From the NCBI GenBank assembly GCA_036494925.1, contig DASXNR010000226.1, forward strand, positions 1 to 8,573: a DNA stretch of 8,573 bases, in the 5' to 3' direction. The DNA comes from JAMXLO01 sp036494925. GTDB taxonomy: Bacteria; Pseudomonadota; Alphaproteobacteria; Acetobacterales; Acetobacteraceae. Positions 1 to 6,928 of the stretch are shown in pieces. The notes under the pieces were generated by a model that saw nothing but the letters and a program-made list of their open reading frames with translations, was not told the origin of the DNA and did not search any database. The stretch's first letter is position 1, and the number at the start of each line of letters is the position of its first letter. The translations under genes were made by a program, and so were the position numbers.

Positions 1-2828
1 ACGGCCTGCGCGCAGCTCAGCACGCCCTCGGCGGTGAACTGCGTGCGCAGGAAGCGCATCGGGTGTGACTTCAGCGACAGACCGGCGGTCTGGTAGTCGG
101 TGATTACGTGTTCACCCGCCGTCATGACAGGCAGCGGAACATGGTGAATCGCAACCGGCTGGTGGGCAAACAGAGGCAGCTCCGCCATGTCCGACAGGCC
201 GCGCACTTGCCACAGCGCAGCTCGCCGATCGAGTTTTTGGCTGCGCAGCGCATCGGCTTCCGCCAGCATCACGGGAGCGGCGCGGGGGAGTCCCAGGCGG
301 ACCAGGCCGGCAAAGTCGGTACAGCGCACCTCGACCAGCCGTTCCGCCCACTCCTGCGAAAATCCGCTGATCAGCCGAAACCCCAGCCGCAGTGCCCCTG
401 CTTCCAGCGTGCAGTCCCATTCGCTGGCGCCCACGTCGATGGCACGCACCTCCACGCCATGCTCGCGCGCGTCGCGCACGATCTGTGCCGGCGCGTAGAA
501 TCCCATCGGCTGCGAGTTCAGCAGCGCGCAGGCAAACGCCGCCGGGTGATGGCATTTCAGCCAGGCCGAGACATAGACCAGCAGCGCAAAGCTGGCGGCG
601 TGGCTTTCCGGGAAACCGTAGGTGCCGAAACCCTCGATCTGGTGGAAGCAGCGCTCGGCAAAATCCTGCGTGTAGCCGCGTGCTGTCATGCCTTCGACCA
701 TCTTAGCAAAGAAACGATGGATGGTGCCGGCGTTGCGGAACGTCGCCATCGAGCGGCGAAGCTGGTTGGCTTCCTCCGGCGTGAACTTCGCCGCGTCGAT
801 CGCGATGCGCATCGCCTGTTCCTGGAACAGCGGCACGCCGAGCGTCCGCCCCAGCACCTGCTGCAACTCGTCCGCCGCCCCGCATTCGGGCGCCGGAGAC
901 GGCAAATCCGGCTTCTCCAGTCCCTGCCGCCGGCGCAGATACGGATGCACCATATCGCCCTGGATCGGCCCGGGACGCACGATCGCCACCTCGATCACCA
1001 GGTCGTAGAACACGCGTGGTCTGAGCCGCGGCAGCATGTTGATCTGCGCTCGCGATTCCACCTGGAACACGCCGATCGAATCGCCTCGGCACAGCATGTC
1101 ATAGACCGCCGGGTCTTCCGTCGGGGCTTCAGCCAGGTTCTTCATTCCCAGCAGCCCGAATGCCTTCCTGATGCAGGTCAGCATCCCGAGCGCCAGCACA
1201 TCGACCTTCATGATGCCGAGCCGGTCGATGTCGTCCTTGTCCCACTCGATGAAGGTGCGCCTCTCCATCGCAGCGCGGCCGATCGGCACGGTCTCGTCCA
1301 ACCGGCCGCGCGTCAGCACGAAGCCGCCGACATGCTGCGACAGGTGCCGCGGCAGCCCAACCAGCTGCCGAGCCAGTTCGATCGAGCGGCGAACCACAAA
1401 GCTGTGCGGATCGAGGCCGATCTCCGTCAGACATTCATCCGACCAGAGTTCTTCCTCCGCATGCCACGACTGCGCGGACAACGCCGCCGTGGCGTCCTCC
1501 GACAGCCCCATGACCTTGCCCACCTCGCGGATTGCCCGCTTCGGCCGATAGTGGATCACCGTCGCCGCAATACCGGCGCGCTCGCGGCCATATCGTTGGT
1601 AGATGTATTGGATGACCTCTTCCCGCCGCTCGTGCTCGAAGTCCACATCGATGTCCGGCGGTTCGCGGCGTTCGGTGGAAATGAAACGCTCGAACAGCAG
1701 GTTGATCTGCGTTGGATCGACCGCGGTGATGTGCAGGCAGTAGCACACCGCGGAATTGGCCGCCGAACCGCGACCCTGACAGAGGATGTCGCGGCTGACG
1801 GCGTAGCGGACGATGTCATGCACCGTCAGGAAATACCGCGCATAGTTGAGCCGCGCGATGATGCGCAGCTCTTTCTCGATGGTGTCGCGCACCTGCGGCG
1901 GAACCACGTCGGGATATCGCACCGCCGCCCCTTGCCAGGTCAGGTTGGCAAGATGCTCGTCCGGCGTCTGACCGGGCGGGATCGGCTCGTCCGGGTACTC
2001 ATAGGCCAGTTCCTCGAGCGAGAAGACGCAGCGTTCGACGATGTCTTGCGTGCGCATCACCGCATCGGAGTAATCGCGGAACAGGCGCTCCATCTCCTTC
2101 GGCGATTTTAAATGACGTTCGGCATTGGGCTGTAGCGCAAGGCCCGCCTGATCGATGCGGCAGCCGAGGCGGATGCAGGTCATCACGTCCTGCAACGGCC
2201 GCCGGTCAGGCAAGTGGTAGAGCACGTCGTTGGTCGCCGCCATTGGCAATGGCAGCTCGGCCATCGCACGCAAACGGCGGGCATCATCGCCACGATAGCG
2301 GCGGGTGGCGGCAAGATACGCCCGGCCACGAAAATCAGCTTTCAGACGCTGGAGATTTGCCTGGAAGCCGGCATCCAACCGATCCGGTGCGACGACGAGC
2401 AGAAGCTGTCCTTCGCCGTGTTCCAGCAGATCGGCGTAATGCAGGAAACAGCGATTGGTGGCCTTCGCGGCTTCGCCGGTGTCGCCATGCGGCACGCGTC
2501 CCTTGCCGACGGTGAGCAGACGCGTGAGGCGTCCCCACGCCGCGCGATCCCGCGGATAGCAAAGCAGATCGGGCGTATCGTCGCGGAACGACAGGCGCGC
2601 GCCGACTACCAGACGGATGCCCACCTCCTTCGCCGCATCCCACATGCGCACCACGCCGGCCACGCTGTTGAGGTCGGTGATGCCGATGGCGGACAGCCCC
2701 AGCACCGACGCGGTCGCGGCGAGTTCCTCGGGCGATGAGGCGCCGCGTAGAAAGGAGAATGCGCTCGCCACCTGGAGTTCGGCATAGGACACGGCGGGGC
2801 GTGGCACGACCGTTGCCCCTACCGTCAT
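1..2828 (-). CDS. dnaE2: Error-prone DNA polymerase DnaE2 (ImuC), C-terminus cut by window edge
   Basis: This is a C-family DNA polymerase used for mutagenic translesion synthesis together with ImuA and ImuB. The frame stays open from ATG 2828 to base 1, giving 942 codons; complete family members are roughly 1,000-1,100 aa, so only the C-terminal part is missing. An N-terminal PHP domain (about residues 14-75) contains FSFLRGAS. The palm has PDIDVDF with catalytic Asp392 and Asp394, followed by EHERREEVIQYIY. The third catalytic Asp is D543 in KVDVLALG. Further DnaE2-like blocks are QGRGSAANSAVCY, LSQHVGGFVLTRG, ESHAASFALLVYVSAWLK and, near the edge, TAGLSLKSHPM. No frameshift is visible. The start lies 8 nt after the imuB stop, with a GGTGA-like ribosome site inside the imuB tail, so translational coupling is likely. 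It is the last of the three mutasome genes transcribed from the LexA-box promoter at imuA. Confidence 0.97.
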   Translation of the reverse strand, partial: MTVGATVVPRPAVSYAELQVASAFSFLRGASSPEELAATASVLGLSAIGITDLNSVAGVVRMWDAAKEVGIRLVVGARLSFRDDTPDLLCYPRDRAAWGRLTRLLTVGKGRVPHGDTGEAAKATNRCFLHYADLLEHGEGQLLLVVAPDRLDAGFQANLQRLKADFRGRAYLAATRRYRGDDARRLRAMAELPLPMAATNDVLYHLPDRRPLQDVMTCIRLGCRIDQAGLALQPNAERHLKSPKEMERLFRDYSDAVMRTQDIVERCVFSLEELAYEYPDEPIPPGQTPDEHLANLTWQGAAVRYPDVVPPQVRDTIEKELRIIARLNYARYFLTVHDIVRYAVSRDILCQGRGSAANSAVCYCLHITAVDPTQINLLFERFISTERREPPDIDVDFEHERREEVIQYIYQRYGRERAGIAATVIHYRPKRAIREVGKVMGLSEDATAALSAQSWHAEEELWSDECLTEIGLDPHSFVVRRSIELARQLVGLPRHLSQHVGGFVLTRGRLDETVPIGRAAMERRTFIEWDKDDIDRLGIMKVDVLALGMLTCIRKAFGLLGMKNLAEAPTEDPAVYDMLCRGDSIGVFQVESRAQINMLPRLRPRVFYDLVIEVAIVRPGPIQGDMVHPYLRRRQGLEKPDLPSPAPECGAADELQQVLGRTLGVPLFQEQAMRIAIDAAKFTPEEANQLRRSMATFRNAGTIHRFFAKMVEGMTARGYTQDFAERCFHQIEGFGTYGFPESHAASFALLVYVSAWLKCHHPAAFACALLNSQPMGFYAPAQIVRDAREHGVEVRAIDVGASEWDCTLEAGALRLGFRLISGFSQEWAERLVEVRCTDFAGLVRLGLPRAAPVMLAEADALRSQKLDRRAALWQVRGLSDMAELPLFAHQPVAIHHVPLPVMTAGEHVITDYQTAGLSLKSHPMRFLRTQFTAEGVLSCAQA

Positions 2829-2836
2829 GGATCGGT

Positions 2837-4366
2837 TCACCCAAACAATCCATGCAAATACCACCGCGGCATCCGGTCCTCGGCGTGCAGGCCGGTGCGA
2901 AAGATCCAGAACCTCGCACCATCGGAATCCTCCACCCGATAATAGTCGCGGATCAGGTCAGTCTCCGGCCGCTTGCCGGATCGCTTGCCGCGCCACCATT
3001 CGGCGGCGATCCGTTCGGGACCGGCGGCGGCGCGCACGCGGTGCGAAACGCCGCGCCAGCGGAACCGAATGGGAGGATCGTCCGGCACGGGCGCGATGAC
3101 TTCGATCTCCTCCGGCCGGCGCAACAGGCGGATCGGTCGTGGCGCGGCCGGATCGCCGACCCAGGACGGCTGTTTGACCGGCAGTGGCGGTACACGCCGC
3201 ACCGCGCGTTCCGGCACATGGCTCGCGTACGGCGTGACGCGGGAAACCCGGTCCGCACCAAGACGGTTGGCTAGCGTATCGACCACGCCGGCGAGGCGAT
3301 CACTCGCATCCAGCGCGGCGATATCGGCGAGCCGGGTCTGCGGCGCATGCAGCGGCGTTACGGTCTCGGCTTCCAGCCCCATCACCTCGATGCCGAACCC
3401 CGGATCGACGGTGTCCAGCTTCTCGCACAGCAGCTTGTGCAGGTAGGCAGGATCGCGCACCGGCAGCGCGGTGCTCACCGCGATCCGCGGCACCACGTCA
3501 TCTACGCGGAAGAATCGCGCGACGAAGCGCTGGCCGCCTTTGTCCTGCTCCGCCAGACAACGGTACAGGCGTTCGGCGAGCCGTGCCAGGGCAAGTCTCA
3601 GGTCCTCCGGCGTGCCGATCGGTTCGACGAAGGCCAGGCGTTCGTGCCACTCGATCGGCGGGCGCGGCCAGTCGATGGCCTCCTCGATCGCCCCGAGCGC
3701 CTGATCCAGCCGCAGCACCGGCAAGGCGCCGAAGCGGGCGGTGATCTGGGCCCGCGGGATGCGCAGCAGATCCCGCACCGTCCGCAGGCCGAGGCGACGC
3801 AGGCCAGTCACCGTGCCGGCATCGATCCGCAGACAGGTAACGGGCAGATCGGCCAGGGCTGTCCTTTCCTCTCCTGACGCAAGAATGATCCGGTCTTTCC
3901 CGGCATGTGCCAGTGCCCAGGCGGCACCGCTGGTGCCGGCAATCGCCAGCCGGCAGGGAACGGCATTCCGCTCCAGCCGGATGGCGAGGTCGTGCGCCAG
4001 CTCGGCTTCGCGGGCGAACACCGCGCTGCAGCCGGTGATGTCCAGCCACAGCCCATCCGGCGGATCGGGTGCCGCCATCGGCGTGTATCGTTCGCACCAG
4101 GTGGCGAGCTTGGCCAAGGCGGCTTCATCGGCCACCGGATCGGCGTCGACGGGAACCAGCGCGGGACAGACGGCACGAGCGGCGGTCAGCGTCTGGCCGG
4201 GCGACAGCCCCTGCGCCTCTCCGTGCATGCCCACCACAACCAGATGCCGCACGCCGCGGACGGTCTCGACAGTGACCAGCGGCCTATCCGGCGAGGCGGA
4301 AACGCTGCGGCTCAGGCGCGTGATCGGCCAGTGCGGCAACCACACGGAGAGGATGCGTCGCATCAT
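2837..4366 (-). CDS. imuB: ImuB, catalytically inactive Y-family polymerase-like mutasome hub
   Basis: This 509-aa protein resembles Y-family polymerases but lacks the catalytic acidic residues. In the family it acts as the adaptor joining DnaE2, ImuA and the beta clamp at damaged DNA. The N-terminus (RRILSVWLPHWPITRL, residues 3-18) sits where active Y-polymerases carry the DxD motif, and no such motif is present. The palm-like signature GLWLDITGCSAVF spans residues 105-117. A helix-hairpin-helix-like part (about 172-215) contains GLRRLGLRTVRDLL. The C-terminus ends in a family-like RWYLHGLFG. QTRLADI (343-349) lies where a beta-clamp-binding motif is expected, but it is a poor match. Two adjacent ATG codons start the frame; a GGAGG at 4373-4377 lies 6 nt before the first. 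The gene begins 83 nt inside imuA in another frame and ends 8 nt before dnaE2. Confidence 0.95.
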   Translation of the reverse strand: MMRRILSVWLPHWPITRLSRSVSASPDRPLVTVETVRGVRHLVVVGMHGEAQGLSPGQTLTAARAVCPALVPVDADPVADEAALAKLATWCERYTPMAAPDPPDGLWLDITGCSAVFAREAELAHDLAIRLERNAVPCRLAIAGTSGAAWALAHAGKDRIILASGEERTALADLPVTCLRIDAGTVTGLRRLGLRTVRDLLRIPRAQITARFGALPVLRLDQALGAIEEAIDWPRPPIEWHERLAFVEPIGTPEDLRLALARLAERLYRCLAEQDKGGQRFVARFFRVDDVVPRIAVSTALPVRDPAYLHKLLCEKLDTVDPGFGIEVMGLEAETVTPLHAPQTRLADIAALDASDRLAGVVDTLANRLGADRVSRVTPYASHVPERAVRRVPPLPVKQPSWVGDPAAPRPIRLLRRPEEIEVIAPVPDDPPIRFRWRGVSHRVRAAAGPERIAAEWWRGKRSGKRPETDLIRDYYRVEDSDGARFWIFRTGLHAEDRMPRWYLHGLFG

Positions 4367-5111
4367 CCGAAGCCTCCATGATCCATTCCCCCGGCCTTCC
4401 GCCGCGCGCGTGCGTCAACGCCACGTGCCAGCGCGGCAGACCCGGTTCCTTGCCGTCCTTCACGCTGGGCATCGGGGTAAGATGCCAGCGGGTGATGGCA
4501 ACGCTGGCCTCCCGGTCCGCGGCTTTGTGGCCATGCGGCCAGCGACGCAGCACGAAGCCGGTGGAGCCGTGGCGCAGGCAGGCAAGTTGCAGCCGGCGCG
4601 AGGTGGTGCGGTCGAACTGCCCCACCTCCCCCACCACGGCGGCGGCAACGCCCTCGCGCAATGCGACCTCCATGGCGGCGAGTGTCTCGACATCCTTGGG
4701 CGGGCGCACCAGAAGCAGCCGGTTGGGATCGAAGCCGTAGGACAGCAGGCCGGGCGGATGCAGGTCGCTGACGGGAGCGATCCAGAATACCGGCCTGGCC
4801 GGGGCGATGCGCGCCAGCAGGGCGGCGATGAAACCGGTGGGCAGCGCGGCAGTCTCCGCATCCAGGCCCGCCGCGCCGATCTCGTGCAACTGGCCCAGCG
4901 GCAGACCGCCACCCAGGCAGCCATCCACGCGCGGATCGTCGAACGGCAGGGAGGCACCGGCCGGCTTTGCCGGCCCTCGCAGCAGCGCGGCCAGATGCGC
5001 CGGCAAGGCTTTCGGCCGACTGAGCCGGCCCGAGCGCAGAAAGTCGCCATCCCCGGGGAAAGCCGCGGATTCGTCAGCAGGACGTTCAGCGATGTAGAAT
5101 GGCGGGCGCAT
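4284..5111 (-). CDS. imuA: ImuA, RecA/SulA-related mutasome accessory protein
   Basis: This 275-aa protein is the first gene of the SOS mutasome cassette. ImuA proteins are distant RecA relatives that bind ImuB and support DnaE2-dependent mutagenesis. Family-like stretches are LPFDDPRVDGCLGGGLPLG followed by QLHEI (residues 55-78), TSRRLQLACLRHGSTGFVLR (170-189) and ARGGRPGEW (235-243). No GxxxxGK[ST] Walker A loop is visible, as expected for ImuA. ATG 5111 is the only plausible ATG or GTG start before the conserved region, and AAGGA (5120-5124) lies 8 nt upstream. The start follows a perfect LexA box, so SOS induction is expected. Its 5' end overlaps the upstream NUDIX gene by 26 nt and its 3' end overlaps imuB by 83 nt. 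The order imuA-imuB-dnaE2 makes the assignment firm. Confidence 0.94.
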   Translation of the reverse strand: MRPPFYIAERPADESAAFPGDGDFLRSGRLSRPKALPAHLAALLRGPAKPAGASLPFDDPRVDGCLGGGLPLGQLHEIGAAGLDAETAALPTGFIAALLARIAPARPVFWIAPVSDLHPPGLLSYGFDPNRLLLVRPPKDVETLAAMEVALREGVAAAVVGEVGQFDRTTSRRLQLACLRHGSTGFVLRRWPHGHKAADREASVAITRWHLTPMPSVKDGKEPGLPRWHVALTHARGGRPGEWIMEASDDATHPLRVVAALADHAPEPQRFRLAG

Positions 5112-5904
5112 GGTTGTGTTCCTTATTTGTTCTCAGCCAGCGCTCAGAGTCAACGACTCGATCGGGATTCCGATTCGCCAATCCGGCACGCACCAGAAAC
5201 TCACGCGCCGACGGCACCAGGGCCTCCCCCACTTCCGTCAGAAAGGCCGCCAGCCGGGCTTCCGGCACCACCAGCATCTGCTCATATTCCGTGTTCCCAC
5301 CCACCCGGTGCGCGGCCAGCACCGCCTCGGCGCTCAAATTGGTGACCAACGTCAGGCCGAGATCCGACACGTGGCTGCCAGGGTGCTCGACAATGCAGAG
5401 CGGCCGCGGCTCATCCACCGCATCGGATGGAAGGCCCAGCTCCTCCCGGAGCTCGCCAAACAACTGGCGCCGTAGATCGACCGCACCATCCACTCCCACC
5501 GCACCCGCGTCCACGCTCCCGGCCGGCGGCAGCTGCCACATGCCTGCCTGGTAGATCGCCGCACGGTGCCGCCGTCCCACCACCACGCCTCCGGCACAGC
5601 GCAACACACCGCACACCGCGAATGACCGTACGCCAAGCTCGGCGAACAGTTCGGGCCGCTCCATTTGTGCGACCGCGCGGCGGTACTCGGTCAGATGGCC
5701 AGTGATCAGGTCTGGGGTGATGTCATCGGCGCTGAACACCCGGCCATTGAACATCCGCCCGGCCCCGCCGGTGGCCACCCGCCGGCTGGCCGCTTGCCAC
5801 AGTCGCTCCACTTCCCGGTCCACCGCCGCCGGCAGCTCCGGCATGGCGCGTCCGGTGCGCACCACGACGTCCGCCGCCACCTCATGCACGACAAATCCGT
5901 CCAC
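5086..5904 (-). CDS. NUDIX-fold hydrolase, divergent (NUDT22-like layout)
   Basis: This is a probable nucleotide-diphosphate-type hydrolase of about 272 aa; the substrate is unknown. Using the GTG start, residues 49-57 contain RMFNGRVF and are followed by an LTEYRRAV segment. This resembles the N-terminal region of NUDT22-type NUDIX proteins (UDP-sugar hydrolases). The core runs GVLRCAGGVVVGRRHR, then GMWQLPPAGSVD, then the catalytic helix FGELREELGL. That helix keeps three metal-binding glutamates (E151, E154, E155). The canonical Arg is Gly, and the loop before the helix is about seven residues longer than the standard NUDIX box. GTG 5904 is preferred because AAGGA (5911-5915) lies 6 nt upstream. 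ATG 5928 would add eight residues but has no ribosome site and lies in a palindrome. The stop is 26 nt inside imuA, and the LexA box lies in this gene's last codons. A link to damage tolerance is inferred from position only. Confidence 0.82.
   Translation of the reverse strand: MDGFVVHEVAADVVVRTGRAMPELPAAVDREVERLWQAASRRVATGGAGRMFNGRVFSADDITPDLITGHLTEYRRAVAQMERPELFAELGVRSFAVCGVLRCAGGVVVGRRHRAAIYQAGMWQLPPAGSVDAGAVGVDGAVDLRRQLFGELREELGLPSDAVDEPRPLCIVEHPGSHVSDLGLTLVTNLSAEAVLAAHRVGGNTEYEQMLVVPEARLAAFLTEVGEALVPSAREFLVRAGLANRNPDRVVDSERWLRTNKEHNHAPAILHR
5118..5132 (-). promoter_or_regulatory. LexA (SOS) box of the imuA-imuB-dnaE2 operon
   Basis: On the plus strand this reads GTTCCTTATTTGTTC, an exact match to the alphaproteobacterial LexA direct repeat GTTC-N7-GTTC with an AT-rich spacer. 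It ends 6 nt before the imuA ATG and lies within the coding 3' end of the NUDIX gene. It overlaps both the imuA ribosome site (AAGGA, 5120-5124) and a candidate -10. LexA bound here would block both promoter access and initiation of imuA transcription. Regulation of imuA-imuB-dnaE2 by LexA is established in this class of bacteria. Confidence 0.92.
5125..5153 (-). promoter_or_regulatory. Candidate imuA promoter inside the NUDIX gene
   Basis: On the minus strand, TTGACT (5153-5148; 5 of 6 to the sigma-70 -35 consensus) is followed by a 17-nt spacer and ACAAAT (5130-5125). The -10 matches only 3 of 6 positions, but it overlaps the LexA box as expected for a repressed SOS promoter. Transcription would begin near 5117, giving a leader of about 6 nt. 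Part of the apparent ribosome site would then lie upstream of the transcript. Confidence 0.5.
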
Positions 5905-5910
5905 TGCCTT

Positions 5911-5915
5911 TCCTT
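5911..5915 (-). promoter_or_regulatory. Ribosome binding site favouring the GTG start of the NUDIX gene
   Basis: AAGGA on the minus strand lies 6 nt before GTG 5904. Neither upstream ATG (5928 or 5922) has a purine-rich site at a suitable distance. This decides the start codon, though not with certainty. Confidence 0.55.
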
Positions 5916-5920
5916 CCCGC

Positions 5921-5934
5921 ATCGGCATGCCGAT
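5921..5934. repeat. Perfect 14-bp palindrome between divergent NUDIX and cupin genes
   Basis: ATCGGCATGCCGAT is its own reverse complement. With the NUDIX gene starting at GTG 5904, it falls in the 62-bp divergent intergenic region. It touches a TACTAT sequence (minus strand, 5938-5933) that could be a -10 for the NUDIX gene. It could be an operator for one or both genes. No regulator is identified, and a palindrome of this length can occur by chance in a window this size. Confidence 0.4.
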
Positions 5935-5966
5935 AGTAAGGCCGGATCAGCCGAAGGACGCAGCCG

Positions 5967-6464
5967 ATGAGCCATCATGAGCATCACCACGAGCCACCCA
6001 CGCCCGGCGCCGTGGACTGGCGGCACAATGGCGTGCGGGTGATCAAGGGCAACCAGCTCGATCCCAACACCGCGCAGACACCCGGCATGAACCGCGCCGC
6101 CGCGATCAACGCCGCTCGGGTCGGCGCGCAGAAAATCTGGGCCGGCACAGTCAGCATCCATGCCAATGCCAAGACCGGCGCACACCACCACGGCGCGCTG
6201 GAGAGCGTGATCTACGTGGTGCGTGGCAAGGCCCGTATGCGCTGGGGCGAGCAGCTGGAGTTCGTCGCCGAGGCTGAGGCAGGGGACTTCATCTTCGTCC
6301 CACCCTATGTGCCGCACCAGGAGATCAACGCCAGCTCGGAGGAGACGCTGGAGTGCGTGCTGGTGCGCAGCGACAACGAGGCCGTCGTGGTGAACCTGGA
6401 CATCGAGCCGGTGGAGAAGCCGGAGGCGGTCTACTGGGTGGATCCGATCCACAAGCACCCTTAG
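5967..6464 (+). CDS. Single-domain cupin protein (RmlC-like)
   Basis: This 165-aa cytoplasmic beta-barrel protein has one cupin domain. Motif 1 is GAHHHGALESVIYVVRG (residues 71-87), giving likely metal ligands H73, H75 and E79. Motif 2 is GDFIFVPPYVPHQEIN (106-121), with H117 as the fourth ligand. It looks like the uncharacterised group often labelled a predicted mannose-6-phosphate isomerase (COG4101-like). That label is not evidence of sugar isomerase activity. The N-terminus is histidine-rich (MSHHEHHHE), which may bind metal. ATG 5967 has AAGGA 8 nt upstream (5954-5958). The gene is divergent from the NUDIX gene and convergent with the DUF6362 gene; its stop codon TAG overlaps that gene's stop by 3 of its bases, with a total coding overlap of 4 nt. 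No signal peptide or membrane segment is seen. The substrate is unknown. Confidence 0.85.
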   Translation: MSHHEHHHEPPTPGAVDWRHNGVRVIKGNQLDPNTAQTPGMNRAAAINAARVGAQKIWAGTVSIHANAKTGAHHHGALESVIYVVRGKARMRWGEQLEFVAEAEAGDFIFVPPYVPHQEINASSEETLECVLVRSDNEAVVVNLDIEPVEKPEAVYWVDPIHKHP

Positions 6465-6913
6465 GCGGTCGTCGCAACCTTGTGGTTCAGCGCTGCCACG
6501 ATCAGGTCGATCCCCTGGGCGTGCCAGCGCTGCACCGCCTTGTGGTCGGCGCCGATTGCGGTGGCGAGACGGCGCCACGGGTAGAGGTGACGCTCGGTGA
6601 TCGGGTGCACCAGGCTACGTGCCCCGACGATACGCCGCAGCACGTAGCGGTCGATCGGAATCAGGGTGATCCACGCCAGTGCCTCATCCATGCGCGTGAT
6701 GCGGGCGGCCGACGGGATCGGCGGACGAATGCGCTTCTCGGTCCAGCCATAGTTCTCGATTGCCACCCGTACAATTTCCAGGGACGAAGCCCGTAGGCGG
6801 GTGGACCAACCGGTTCCAGGTAGGGCGAGCAGCGCCGCGCCGGCCTCCTCCAACCGATAGGTCACCAGTTCGGCGTCAAACAACTCTGTATCGGTGGCAT
6901 GGCCAGAGATCAT
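6461..6913 (-). CDS. DUF6362-type protein, putative HTH DNA-binding
   Basis: This 150-aa protein has no established function. The layout matches what I recall of the DUF6362 family: an N-terminal helical part with YRLEEAGAALLALPG (residues 19-33), EIVRVAIENYGW (46-57), RPPIPSAARITRMDEALAWI (63-82), and a C-terminal region YPWRRLATAIGADHKAVQRW (111-130) that reads as a helix-turn-helix. The family name is from pattern memory and should be confirmed by profile search. ATG 6913 has a strong AGGAG site 7 nt upstream (6921-6925). The gene starts 15 nt after the stop of the HTH gene, so both are likely on one transcript and would share its LexA-box promoter. It ends tail-to-tail with the cupin gene, sharing bases 6461-6464, which leaves no room for a terminator between them. 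Confidence 0.78.
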   Translation of the reverse strand: MISGHATDTELFDAELVTYRLEEAGAALLALPGTGWSTRLRASSLEIVRVAIENYGWTEKRIRPPIPSAARITRMDEALAWITLIPIDRYVLRRIVGARSLVHPITERHLYPWRRLATAIGADHKAVQRWHAQGIDLIVAALNHKVATTA

Positions 6914-6928
6914 GAGGGAACTCCTGCC

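Noticed and set aside
818..834. CTGTTCCTGGAACAG, a near-perfect palindrome with GTTC and GAAC halves
   Set aside because: It encodes the conserved LFQEQ segment of dnaE2, and the half-site orientation and spacing do not fit the alphaproteobacterial LexA box.
108..2111. A 667-codon open frame on the plus strand
   Set aside because: It lies wholly antisense to dnaE2, whose catalytic motifs are intact. Its product is Arg/His/Gln-rich with no recognisable domain, as expected for an antisense frame in GC-rich DNA.
1..2828. dnaE2 as a broken pseudogene
   Set aside because: Reading the minus strand codon by codon from 2828 to base 1 gives one uninterrupted frame with all three catalytic aspartates. 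It only lacks a stop because the window ends.
4959..4975. Strong hairpin GGCCGGC-TTT-GCCGGCC inside imuA
   Set aside because: It lies in coding sequence (GPAKPAG) with no T-tract on either side. It is probably a by-product of GC-rich codons, not a terminator.
3741..5345. A 534-codon open frame on the plus strand across imuB, imuA and the NUDIX gene
   Set aside because: It is antisense to three well-supported genes and encodes a low-complexity Arg/Ala/Ser/Pro-rich product.
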